From positions 167,967 through 231,966 of the forward strand of contig NPFB01000039.1 of NCBI GenBank assembly GCA_014084085.1: a stretch of 64,000 nucleotides of DNA. The letters are read 5' to 3'. Source of the DNA: Hondaea fermentalgiana. Taxonomy: Eukaryota > Sar > Bigyra > Thraustochytrida > Thraustochytriidae. This document shows, in pieces, positions 9,638 through 18,564 of this stretch. How positions within the stretch are numbered: position 1 is the first letter of the stretch; every line of letters begins with the position of its first letter. Below the pieces are notes generated by a model. The model had not been told where the DNA came from. It worked only from the letters and a program-made list of their open reading frames with translations, and searched no databases. A program made the position numbers and the translations under genes.

Positions 9638-10894
9638 GAGCTTCAATCTAGTTTGTCAGGGAACATATGGGCCACAGACTAGACAGAGGTTGACAAGTTG
9701 ATATGAGTCGACTTTTTGTAGTCTGACATAGTTGGGGTAAGGCCAGAGAGCAAGGGCTGGTGTGGAAGTGGCAGGGCGCGCTGCACGGATCGAGAATAGT
9801 TCATAATTTATACAGCCGCAGCAAATTTGTTTCTTGAATTTTCATTCATACATACATAAAAGGAAGAGAAATGAATGGTGGGCTTCTGGACCTCGACTTC
9901 CAAAGTGAGCCAAATCAGCATGACAATGGAGCCTAGCAAGTCGATCTTGCATGGAGCACCCTTCACAGTCAGTGTTTTTTCAAAGAGCATGGTATTCACT
10001 TCATCTTGGAAAGAATCGGTCTGGTCGATCTGCCGGACCACGTTGCTGCGTTGCCTCTTCGTTCACGCACCTTGAAGTCAAGCATGATCCTCGTCTAGAC
10101 ACTCCTTGTGCGTCTCGAAGCTCGTTCATTATCTTGCTTCAACTCTTTTCATCACAGTGGTCGCTGCCCAGCTTGACCACTGCGACCCCGTGCAGAACGT
10201 CCGTGCCACTCACTGCTTCGAAGCCCCAAACCGACCTGTCCCTGCATTTCTCTCCCTTCCGCCACCACCTTCCGCATTTGCGTCGACGAACAGAACCCCG
10301 CCATCGTCATCACGAGACCCCATCTATGCACGTCCCCTGGCCGCTGGTCAGGTCACCTTCCTCCTCCCCCTTACTCCTCTCTGCTCGCGCTGTTCTCCTC
10401 GCTCCTCTTCAAGCCGCGTTTTCCCGGTGGGCTTCACAGGTTCCCCCGGCCCGTTGCGAGTTCGTCTTGGCAAGCAGGCCCGGCGTCCGCCTCTTCCCGC
10501 TCGCGCTGCTGCTCGCGCTGCTGCTCGCCGCGCTCTTCTCCTCGAACTCCCGCTCCTCGTCGCGAGTCCGCCCGCCGCGCGCGCGCACGCCGCGTATGGG
10601 GGCCGAGGGTACCCGGTCCAGCGCGGCGGGCATCGAAGATATCGCCGGCACGTGCACGTGCACGCGCACACCGCGGCGCCGTGCCTGCCCTTGGAGAGCG
10701 ACGGACGCGGGCCCAGAACGCCTTCGCCCGCGACGCCTCAAGACGCGACGCCACGCCGCGCGACGCGACGCCTCGAGACGCGACGCCTCGAGACGCAACG
10801 CCGCGCAGCGCGCGCTCCGAGCGGGTCGAGTCGGGAAAGCCAGGCGCGCGGGACCAAGAAGGCCGCGTCCGCGTGAAATCTGCCTGGAGAACCA

Positions 10895-10952
10895 GCAAGC
10901 AAGCTAGCTAGCAAGCTAGCAAGCTAGCGGGCGAGCAAGCGGGCGAGCGAGC
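10895..10952. repeat. Degenerate gctagcaa / gcgagcaa repeat ending at the TPR gene start codon
   Basis: Short 4- and 8-bp units alternate as gctagcaag then gggcgagcaag and run directly into the ATG at 10953, so they form the last part of the 5' leader. Confidence 0.85.
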
Positions 10953-13900
10953 ATGCGCGGGGCGCTGACCCAGCTGCGCAGGCGGCTGTCGAGCCTGTCG
11001 CGCGAGGACGAGGACGCCGAGGTCCCGCCGCCCATCATTGACATGCGCAGCATCGCGCTGCGCTCCGTCGTCGAGGTGCGCGACGGCATTCTCGCGGGCA
11101 CCTTGGTCCCCGACGTCGAGCTGTACAAGGCCACCCGGAACCTCTCCGAGACTGTCCGCGCGGGGACAAGCATTACGGTCAACCACGTCAACGCGGACGG
11201 CTCCATCGAAGGCTACGTCTATTGCGTGGACGAAATCATCACGTTCACGCCTGCCGCAGACGCCGTCAAGGTCGAGCGCAAAGACTGGACCACCGAAGAC
11301 GTGGCGCAGTATGTGATCCCGCGAAGCGTCATCCCCGATAAACACATTTACATTTGCACTCTTGACGAAGCCAATGTTGGCGCCGAGCTCGAAGGCACCT
11401 TTGTGAGCCAAGCGCGCCGCTGCCGCTTCGCCGACCTTGTGGCGGCCCTGGAGAAACACTTTGGCGAAGCGTCCTCGACCGCGTTCGTCTGGCTCGACAT
11501 CTTTTGCGCCAACCAACCTCTGCTTAACCGTCGGGTCAAGGAAACGCCTCCACAAATCGTCAAGAAAAGAGAGGCGTTCATGAACAATGGGCTCCACCGC
11601 GCCATTTCAGGCTTCACTGACGTTGTCGTCTTTTTCGATCGCTGGGACGAGCCTGCGCCGCTCAAGCGTGCTTGGTGCGTCTGGGAGATCCTCGGCGCAA
11701 TCCAAAATGAAAAACCCATCAACGTTGCTTTCCCCCCCGGGCAGGAGGAAGACTTTGTCCAACAGCTGCGCACAGAACCCGGAAAGATTGCCGAGATCAT
11801 GGCCGAAAATAATGACATGCGGAACGCAGAGTGCTACAAAGAGGAAGACAAGGTTATGATCCGGAGTGCTGTGGAAAGAACCGTGCAAGGGGGCTACGTC
11901 AAACTCAACGCGACAGTCAACAATCGTGTACGCGAATGGCATGCTCAAATGGCACGTAACGCAGTCGCCTATGCCCGTCAGCACGGCAGTGACCCCAAAG
12001 ACCTTGCTGAGATTCTTCTTGCAGCCGGCTACCTTTTGCACGAACAAGGCGAGTACGAGAAGGCTCTGAAGAACCATCAAGAGGCTCTCGTCATTTACAA
12101 GGAGGTTCTTCCGCCCCGTCATCCCGACATCGCGAGCGCGATGAATAGCATTGCTCTGGCCTACGACGCAAAAGGCATGTACAAGGAGGCCCTAACGTAT
12201 CTCCAAGTCGCACTCAGCATTCGGAAAGAAGCGTATGGTGAATGTGACTTGCGTGTGGCGCGAGTGCTTCACAGCATCGCCTCCGTGTACCATTCCCAAG
12301 CTCTCTACAGCGACTCTCTTGCTCACTTTGCTCAAGCATTAGACATCAAGCGACAGCGTCTCGGTGCGCGTGACATTGAGGTCGCTTCCACACTGAGCAG
12401 CATTGCTTTGGTGCGAATTCGATTGAGACAGTTCGACGTGGCCTTCAGTCTGAACGAGCAAACGCTAAGTATCCGCAAGGAGGTTCACGGCAGTCGTCAC
12501 TTTTCTGTTGCTCTGACGCTGAATGATATGGCTCTTATTCACCGGCACCAAGGGCATTATGTGCGAGCTTTGCATCTTTTCAAGGAGGCGCTGTCCATTT
12601 TTAAAGAATCACTCGGGGAGGGGCACCACCGAATGGCAACCACTCTCACCAACTTGGCAGGAGTGTATAGCTTATGTGGGCGATACGACGAGGCCTTGCG
12701 GCTCAACGAAAGAGCAGTACTCATCTACTGCGAGGCGTTTGGCGTTCAACATACTTCAGTGGCTACCGCGCTCAACAATATTGCGGTGATTTACGTGTCA
12801 CAAGGGCGCTACAGTGACGCCTTGTTATATTACAAACAGGCTCTTGCCATCAATCGAGTGGCTCTCTCCAACCAACACCCCTCTGTGGCGGCCACGCTGA
12901 AGAACATCGCGGGCGTGTATGAAGAGAGTCATCACCACGAAGAGGCTTTAGAGTATTTCCAGGAAGCTCTGGAAATTTTCCAAAATGTCTTCGGCCTCGA
13001 GCATCCGGATGTAGCGAAGACGCTCAGCGATATCGCACTCGTGCAGCTGCGAAAAGGATGTCCAGAACTTGCTCTTGTGAGCTACAAACAAGCATTGGAT
13101 ATCTTCGAGCAGCTCGACGCCAATCATCTCCCCGAAGTTGCAAACACTTTGAGCAGGATTGCTGAAGTTCACCAGTCGCAAGGGTGTCACGAAGAGGCCC
13201 TGCAAAAGTTTAAAAAGTCCTCTGACGTGAGTGCGCGAGTGTACGGCCCCAGGCATCCTTTCGTGGCAATTACCATGGCCAGGATCGCGGATACTCTTGA
13301 CGCGCAAGGCCATGCCGAGGACGCTCTTGGCCTCCTGAGCACAGCATTGGAGATTCACAAAGAAGCACAAGGTGGCGCGCTTGCTGATGTCGCGAGTGTT
13401 CTGGAAAGCATGGCTTCACTTCAAAAGAAACTGGGCCAGAACGTGAATGCCCTGCGCTCGTACAGAAGAGCGCTCTCAGTCGTTGAGGATGTTCTTGGCG
13501 ACAAAGATCCGTCCGTGGTGCGGATTCTTAGCTCCATGGCTGACGTACATAGTGCACAAGGCGACTCTGTGAGCGCGCTCATCTGTTATCGCAAGGCCTT
13601 GCTTATAAGCGAGGCGTTCGAGGACTCGGAGTCGGTTGAGGCATCAATCCTGAATCGAATTGGGCGCACCTTTGACGCGCAGGGTCTATATGACGAGGCC
13701 CTCGAATTCTTTTATCAAGCACTCGATGTAGGAGAGCGGGCATACGGCCCTCGTCATCCGTTTCTGGTCGGCGTGCTTAACAGCATTGCCCTGGTGCGGG
13801 TTTCGCAAGGTCTTCCTCATCTGGCTCACGGTCCGCTCGAACAAAGTTGGGCAATCTACAAAGAGTCGCCCAAGGATGAGCGAGAAATGAGTCGCCTGGC

Positions 13901-14231
13901 CTTTACGCTTCACGACGTTGCTATGGCGTATGCGCTAGCAAAGCGCTACGATGACGCCGCATGCTCATATCAGAAAGCTCTTGGCCATTTTCGCGAGTTG
14001 CTCGGCGAACGGCACCATTGGGTGGCGACCGTGCTTTACAACTTTGGGTTGGTCATCTTCCGTCTTGGAGACCGAGCGAGAGCTCTGGACTACTTTGTTG
14101 AGGCAAAGAGCATCCGGCAGGAGGTCTTTGGGATTGAGCACAACTCCACACGGGAGATACAAGACTGCATCGAAGCCTGTACCCTCAAGTCTGCTTCTCT
14201 ATCTGTCCCTCCGCAAATCTTGACTCCTTGA
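10953..14231 (+). CDS. WLDIF-domain protein with about 17 tetratricopeptide repeats (kinesin-light-chain/nephrocystin-3 type TPRs)
   Basis: 1092 residues from an ATG right after the repeat-rich leader. Residues about 150-260 carry FVWLDIFCANQ (W180) and, 60 residues on, an RAWCVWEIL block (W241-E245). This pair is typical of an N-terminal module seen in algal and stramenopile proteins that I judge TIR-like or HET-like; that assignment is inference. From about residue 345 to 1080, 42-residue repeats recur with the pattern A-x-x-L-x-x-I-A-x-V-Y-x-x-Q-G-x-Y-x-x-A-L, about 17 copies, the spacing of kinesin light chain and nephrocystin-3. There is no NTPase, kinesin motor or membrane segment, so the annotation 'kinesin light chain' would be misleading. 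A protein-interaction scaffold or sensor is likely. Confidence 0.85.
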   Translation: MRGALTQLRRRLSSLSREDEDAEVPPPIIDMRSIALRSVVEVRDGILAGTLVPDVELYKATRNLSETVRAGTSITVNHVNADGSIEGYVYCVDEIITFTPAADAVKVERKDWTTEDVAQYVIPRSVIPDKHIYICTLDEANVGAELEGTFVSQARRCRFADLVAALEKHFGEASSTAFVWLDIFCANQPLLNRRVKETPPQIVKKREAFMNNGLHRAISGFTDVVVFFDRWDEPAPLKRAWCVWEILGAIQNEKPINVAFPPGQEEDFVQQLRTEPGKIAEIMAENNDMRNAECYKEEDKVMIRSAVERTVQGGYVKLNATVNNRVREWHAQMARNAVAYARQHGSDPKDLAEILLAAGYLLHEQGEYEKALKNHQEALVIYKEVLPPRHPDIASAMNSIALAYDAKGMYKEALTYLQVALSIRKEAYGECDLRVARVLHSIASVYHSQALYSDSLAHFAQALDIKRQRLGARDIEVASTLSSIALVRIRLRQFDVAFSLNEQTLSIRKEVHGSRHFSVALTLNDMALIHRHQGHYVRALHLFKEALSIFKESLGEGHHRMATTLTNLAGVYSLCGRYDEALRLNERAVLIYCEAFGVQHTSVATALNNIAVIYVSQGRYSDALLYYKQALAINRVALSNQHPSVAATLKNIAGVYEESHHHEEALEYFQEALEIFQNVFGLEHPDVAKTLSDIALVQLRKGCPELALVSYKQALDIFEQLDANHLPEVANTLSRIAEVHQSQGCHEEALQKFKKSSDVSARVYGPRHPFVAITMARIADTLDAQGHAEDALGLLSTALEIHKEAQGGALADVASVLESMASLQKKLGQNVNALRSYRRALSVVEDVLGDKDPSVVRILSSMADVHSAQGDSVSALICYRKALLISEAFEDSESVEASILNRIGRTFDAQGLYDEALEFFYQALDVGERAYGPRHPFLVGVLNSIALVRVSQGLPHLAHGPLEQSWAIYKESPKDEREMSRLAFTLHDVAMAYALAKRYDDAACSYQKALGHFRELLGERHHWVATVLYNFGLVIFRLGDRARALDYFVEAKSIRQEVFGIEHNSTREIQDCIEACTLKSASLSVPPQILTP

Positions 14232-14437
14232 AAGAGAGTATTTCGTCGATGGCATATGTCTCTGCGCGATCGATCAAGCGATCAGATCATGTATTTCTAG
14301 ATTAAATTTTTGTATGTACGTGCCTTCTTGGAGAAATGTGTCTGGTGATGATCATCTTTTGTTAGCAAGGTAGGACTCGACGCTCATAACATGTTTGTCG
14401 TGACCTCCTCTCCTTGCAGCTGTCGGTGACAGAGATC

Positions 14438-14443
14438 AATAAA
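14438..14443 (+). terminator. AATAAA hexamer, possible polyadenylation signal of the TPR gene
   Basis: A canonical AATAAA lies 207 bp after the TPR stop and 33 bp before the next ATG. If used, the TPR 3' end would overlap the hydrolase leader. The match could be chance. Confidence 0.25.
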
Positions 14444-14475
14444 CAAACTAGCAGAGATCTGGGGGCCGTGGCGCG

Positions 14476-15930
14476 ATGACGTCTGCACGTCGGGGCCGCG
14501 TGCCCCTCACTGCTGTCGCTATCGCTCTCGGAACGGTCGCGAGCATCGCAGGCATGGCGTACCTCCTCGACCTGACGCCGTTTCTCCTGGCTGCAGGCGT
14601 GTTGCTGGTGGACTACTCTACGCTACGCACGAACTGGACCGGGGCTGCACCGTCATTCTTCGGAAAGCGAGTCCCCGTCGTGTCTTTTCTCGCGGCGCTA
14701 ACAGTGACAGAGACGCCGCTCTATATTGTGCCGCTCTTGAAGCTCGCGCCGGCGACCTGGGCCTGGGCGCACAGCGCAGGAGAGCGCTGGTGGGCTCCGT
14801 ACGTCGCAGCTCTCTCCATTGCCAGTACGCTGGCGCACGTAGGATTTTACGTTCGAGCGGCGTACGATGCCAAACGTTTGGCCGCAGAAACGGTGGCCTC
14901 GCTCGGTGACGACGACGCAGAACCGCTTGGCCGCTTAGATGGTCCGCAGAACTGGGACAACCCCTTGTCCATTATTGGCCAATGGTGTGGGCGTCTGCAA
15001 ATGCCACATTCCGCATATGGTCTGGAGGCGATCGAAGACGTCTCGTACGCCACGCCTGAAGAGGCCCAGGACGCAGGTCATCTCGCCCCGTATCTGACGC
15101 TCAACATATATCGCTCGGAAAGTGCACCGAGCCAGTCTGACAAGCTGCGTCCCGTCTTCATTTACATTCACGGAGGAGCTTGGCAACGCGGTCTTGGCGG
15201 CAAGGGCGATCGTGTTCCCATTGTGTATCAGATGGCCTCGCTCGGTTGGATCGGCGTGTCGATCGACTATCGCCTATGGCCGGACGAGCTTTGGCCGACG
15301 TACGTGATCGATTGCAAGCGAGCAATTCGCTTCCTCAAGCAGAATATTGCACAGTACGGTGGCGATCCCGACATGATGATTGTTTCTGGCGGGAGCGCAG
15401 GTGGCCACTTGGCCAGCTTGCTCGCCTTGTCGGGTTCACCGGACTCAAAGGTTGCTGCGTGGCAGCCCGGATTTGAGGATGTCGATACAAGTGTGCACGG
15501 GTGCGTGGCGTGGTACCCAGCCTGCAATACGGTCATTGATCGCGCCGGGGCTAAAGTCGAGGAACATTGGTGGTCCAAGTACACGGGACGTGCCTTTGAC
15601 GAAAATTTACACCGCGAGGCATCGCCAATGCACATTGCCAAAGATCTTCGCGAGCGAGCCGCCGGTAAAGATGGCTCGCACGTCCTTTGTCCTTTCCTTG
15701 TCATCCAAGGTGAGGCAGATTGCCTTGTGCCCGCCCCGGTTGTGCGGCCCTTTGCTCACGAGCTCGACCAACATCCCCGAAAGCAAGGGCTATGCATTTA
15801 TGTTGAGTTTCCAAAGACACATCACAGCTTTGATGTCTTGAGCTCGCCACGGGCTTACTATGCGTGTGGCATTGTTGCCCGATTTTGTCGCAAGGTACTT
15901 CAGGATTGTGATCATCCTCATAGGACCTAG
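14476..15930 (+). CDS. Membrane-anchored alpha/beta hydrolase, carboxylesterase/lipase of the HSL/BD-FAE type
   Basis: 484 residues. The N-terminal ~130 residues contain two or three hydrophobic spans (about 10-50, 65-85, 105-125), so the enzyme is probably anchored in a membrane. The catalytic domain shows the oxyanion motif HGGAW (H232), the nucleophile elbow GGSAGG (Ser307), an acidic residue in GEADCLVP (Asp415) and the histidine in THHSFD (His449 or His450, the latter fitting H-x-F). The complete triad suggests an active esterase or lipase. Family members cleave short-chain esters, sterol esters or acyl groups; the substrate cannot be read from sequence. An unusual leading 'fat-storage' role is possible in an oleaginous protist but is not shown. 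It lies 244 bp downstream of the TPR gene on the same strand. Confidence 0.9.
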   Translation: MTSARRGRVPLTAVAIALGTVASIAGMAYLLDLTPFLLAAGVLLVDYSTLRTNWTGAAPSFFGKRVPVVSFLAALTVTETPLYIVPLLKLAPATWAWAHSAGERWWAPYVAALSIASTLAHVGFYVRAAYDAKRLAAETVASLGDDDAEPLGRLDGPQNWDNPLSIIGQWCGRLQMPHSAYGLEAIEDVSYATPEEAQDAGHLAPYLTLNIYRSESAPSQSDKLRPVFIYIHGGAWQRGLGGKGDRVPIVYQMASLGWIGVSIDYRLWPDELWPTYVIDCKRAIRFLKQNIAQYGGDPDMMIVSGGSAGGHLASLLALSGSPDSKVAAWQPGFEDVDTSVHGCVAWYPACNTVIDRAGAKVEEHWWSKYTGRAFDENLHREASPMHIAKDLRERAAGKDGSHVLCPFLVIQGEADCLVPAPVVRPFAHELDQHPRKQGLCIYVEFPKTHHSFDVLSSPRAYYACGIVARFCRKVLQDCDHPHRT

Positions 15931-16316
15931 GCTCAGGCCAAGGCCTCGGCCGCATCTTGGGTCCGGTCCAAACATGTGTGCTTGTAAAGTGCCCCCGAAC
16001 ATCTGGAGCATGCATAAATCTGGGACAGCGATCCTCTCGGGTTCCGAAACACACATGCATTGTAGCCAGCGCTCAACGCAAGAAGCTTGCGAGTTCGAGA
16101 ATTCTCTGTATGTGGGCAAAAAACTCTGACTAGGCCTAGGCCTACTGATCCGGTCACGCATGAGCGAGTGAATCCAAACCTATTTCTTCTTTGTGCTGCA
16201 GAACCCGAACGTACGCGATAGAAAGAGAGAGAGAGGGCTCGCGCGCGCACGAGCGAGCGCGGAGAGGGACGCAGAGGATCGCGCGCGGGCGCGCGTGGGA
16301 GAGGGAGGACGGCGCG
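15931..16316. other. Intergenic space with AGGCCT-rich palindromes
   Basis: It holds a cluster of ctaggcc/aggcct motifs at 15926-15955 and a perfect 14-bp palindrome at 16131-16144, then a purine-rich leader with GAGAGA and GCGCGC runs before the pseudogene ATG. No gene seen. Confidence 0.5.
16131..16144. repeat. Perfect palindrome TAGGCCTAGGCCTA
   Basis: The 14 bases equal their own reverse complement. The 8-bp core TAGGCCTA recurs at 61997-62004, and a near version (cctaggcctgggcc) lies at 43991-44005. Confidence 0.9.
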
Positions 16317-18077
16317 ATGGAGACCACGAAGCCTTTCGCTGATGTCCTTCTCGACACGCCAATGGAAAGGGCCCCGATGGTCGACCATCTCGCTGCGTAC
16401 CGTGCAAGGATGCTGCAACGCGAGCAAGCTGATCCCGAGTTTTCCAACAACGGTGTGGCCCCGAGAAGCCGCACAAGCTTGCAGTACTCGTCGAGGAGCC
16501 GCGGAGGTCTTGCGCTCCAGAGCGGCGTGCAAGCTCGCCTCGACCTGTTCCCCAAGCGTGTGACCCGCTGGCAGGATTTTTACGACGAGGTTGGATGGGA
16601 TTCATTCAGGCAGGTGGCCGGCTTCGGCGACGTCCCCGTCGCGCCGATTCTGTTTCGAACCAATAATCTGGGCCTCACTCAAATCAACGAGCCAGGAGCA
16701 GCCAGTCGCTTTAATTGTAGGTTCATATCCCCATTGATGGAAGAGGTGTTATCACCCTGTGCAGACAACGCGCCAAACGGATGGTCATCCTTTAATATCG
16801 GTGACTCCCTTGCGGCGACGGGCATCGGGCACCGAGTGGACATTGCGTGGACTCGGGTAATGTTCAATGGCACTGATCGCTCCAGTTCTGGCATTCGCTC
16901 CCCGGGATGCCCGTGGCGCGCGCGCTTCCTCGTGCACGAGCACAAGTCGCCTGCGAAGTTTCCCTATGGCCTCACCGAAGACGATCTTGACGAAATTGCC
17001 CAGGCGAGGATGCAAGGTACGTCTGATTCCCTCGACGAGGCCAAGGAAGTTGTGAACACTGCCTGGGAGATGGCTTGCGACGACCTGGTCGACTATTGGG
17101 AACTGGGAGAACGTTTTCCTGACCGGGAAGACTCTGTGCGTTTTCGCTTCCCAATAATCCAAATCTATGTTCACATGCTGCGCTCTTTCTGCAAATACGG
17201 CGTTCTTTCCACCACCGACAGGACTTGGTTCTTCAAAATTGACCACGACAACGTCTTGCACATTTCGAACGTGTTCCGCTCGACCGGCACAGGCCGCGAA
17301 TCGATGCGTTATGCGTACACGTGCATGGTGTACCGCACCGTGGTCGGCATGGCGCGCCTGGCGCTCGACGAGGAGCATTTGCGGGCCATCTGCCAGACTG
17401 ACATTCGCATCGGGTCTTCCGAGTGGGCCGAGGTGTGGCGCCGATTTGGCAATGGCGGCGGCGCGCAGAAAACCGCAAGCGGAGGGCGTTTCGGAGCCGT
17501 TCTGCCTGGCAATTAGACCAACGCCGCCTCGCTTGGGGAGGAAGAGGCGCTCCGCGAGCTGCTCCCGCTCAAGAACGGCCTTCACTTTCCCTATGCGTGA
17601 GGGCTGCTCGACGTCATCAAACAGTACCCCGAAGGCTAGTATGGCTTCACGATCCGCGTGGACACCGGCGGCGTCGACATGGTCGTCAAGGTTATGACCC
17701 CGTCGAAAGACCTCCACGTAGGATTGATCTTTTGGCATGAGATGGACGTCTATCTTGCGCTGCGCTCCCTCTGAGGGACGTATGTGCCCTGGTACGTGTA
17801 GCGGCCGCCACATCTTCAGCGGCCCCATCGTTGCCACCATCTACGTCGGCGAGTCGCTCGAAGCCAGCACTGTGAGCGAGGACCTTCGGGCGACGTGCTG
17901 CTGCGGAACGTCGTCGTGGACGACAACGAGCGTGCGATTGCCATCCCGAACATTAAGCCCCAGGATGTGGTCAAGATCACGCGCGAGAGTTTCCCAGACC
18001 TGGTCGGCATCGACGGGGTGGTGTCTGACGATGACCAGCTCAAAAGAGCTTTCACCGCCGCCAAGGAGCGACGGTAG
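16317..18077 (+). pseudogene. Decayed nuclease-like plus kinase-like gene (Crinkler/FunK1-type), interrupted by stops and frameshifts
   Basis: An intact frame of 399 codons runs from the ATG at 16317 to a TAG at 17514. It contains a HEHKSP motif, which resembles the E-x-K of PD-(D/E)xK nuclease folds, then YGVLSTTDRTWFF, which matches the block that precedes the kinase domain in fungal-type (FunK1) kinases. After the TAG the same frame keeps coding-like sequence with a VVKVMTPSKD beta-strand/lysine block and an EMDVYLALRSL block, broken by stops at 17598, 17637, 17772 and 17799. Then a different frame continues (FSGPIVATIYVGESL, about 17815-17880) and the first resumes with GDVLLRN at 17889, like a kinase catalytic loop. 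Such nuclease-kinase fusions occur in the Crinkler effector/transposon-derived class. The first 399 codons could still be expressed as a truncated protein. Domain names are inferred from short motifs. Confidence 0.6.
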
Positions 18078-18126
18078 ACATGAACTAGCTCAGGTTCAAG
18101 GCGTACCAGCTAACTCGGCCTCATAA

Positions 18127-18354
18127 CACCACATCTCACCTCATCTTTTCGCGCCCGCCGAGCTCGAGACTTGTCTCACGCGCTCCCTGATCGCCGCCGA
18201 GGGCCCCGAAGACCACCGGGAGGCTGCCCAGGCCTGGCGCCGCCTCTCGCGTGCTCTTGTCAGGTTTAGGCACCTTCGCCCAACCCTTGCTTTTGAGCAC
18301 CTCGTTCTCGACGACCGTGACTACTCCGCCCCCCCCCCCGAGCAAGACCCCGCC
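18127..18354 (+). other. Coding-like fragment running into the assembly gap
   Basis: The frame starting at 18127, directly after a stop, stays open for 76 codons to the gap. It translates to balanced, helical-looking sequence (for example EDHREAAQAWRRLSRALVRF) rather than low-complexity noise. There is no ATG. It may be the tail of the decayed upstream gene or part of a gene whose remainder lies in the gap. Not recognised. Confidence 0.35.
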
Positions 18355-18454
18355 NNNNNNNNNNNNNNNNNNNNNNNNNNNNNNNNNNNNNNNNNNNNNN
18401 NNNNNNNNNNNNNNNNNNNNNNNNNNNNNNNNNNNNNNNNNNNNNNNNNNNNNN
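18355..18454. other. Assembly gap of 100 Ns
   Basis: Exactly 100 Ns. Poly-C lies on both sides (18329-18339 and 18455-18462), which probably caused the assembly break. Confidence 0.98.
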
Positions 18455-18564
18455 CCCCCCCCTCCTCCGAATGTATCAAGAAGAATAACGTGGTGTGCGG
18501 CTCGCGGGCAGACTCCAGCACCACGCAGTTCCTCCCCCTCGCACCATGCATGGACAAGACGTTC

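Larger units (their letters stand above)
9421..10952. promoter_or_regulatory. Divergent intergenic region between the TTL-like and TPR genes
   Basis: This 1.5-kb region separates divergent genes. It holds the 9-bp tandem repeat at 9584-9637, an AT-richer part at about 9780-10100, and from 10330 a GC-rich leader with GACGC-rich runs (10725-10810) and GCTAGCAA-type repeats (10895-10952). Frames of up to 318 codons overlap in both directions here with no recognisable domain, so I do not call a gene. Confidence 0.4.

Noticed and set aside
9951..10907. 318- and 256-codon frames upstream of the TPR gene
   Set aside because: GC-rich leader with GACGC repeats; two phases and the opposite strand are equally open and none has a domain.
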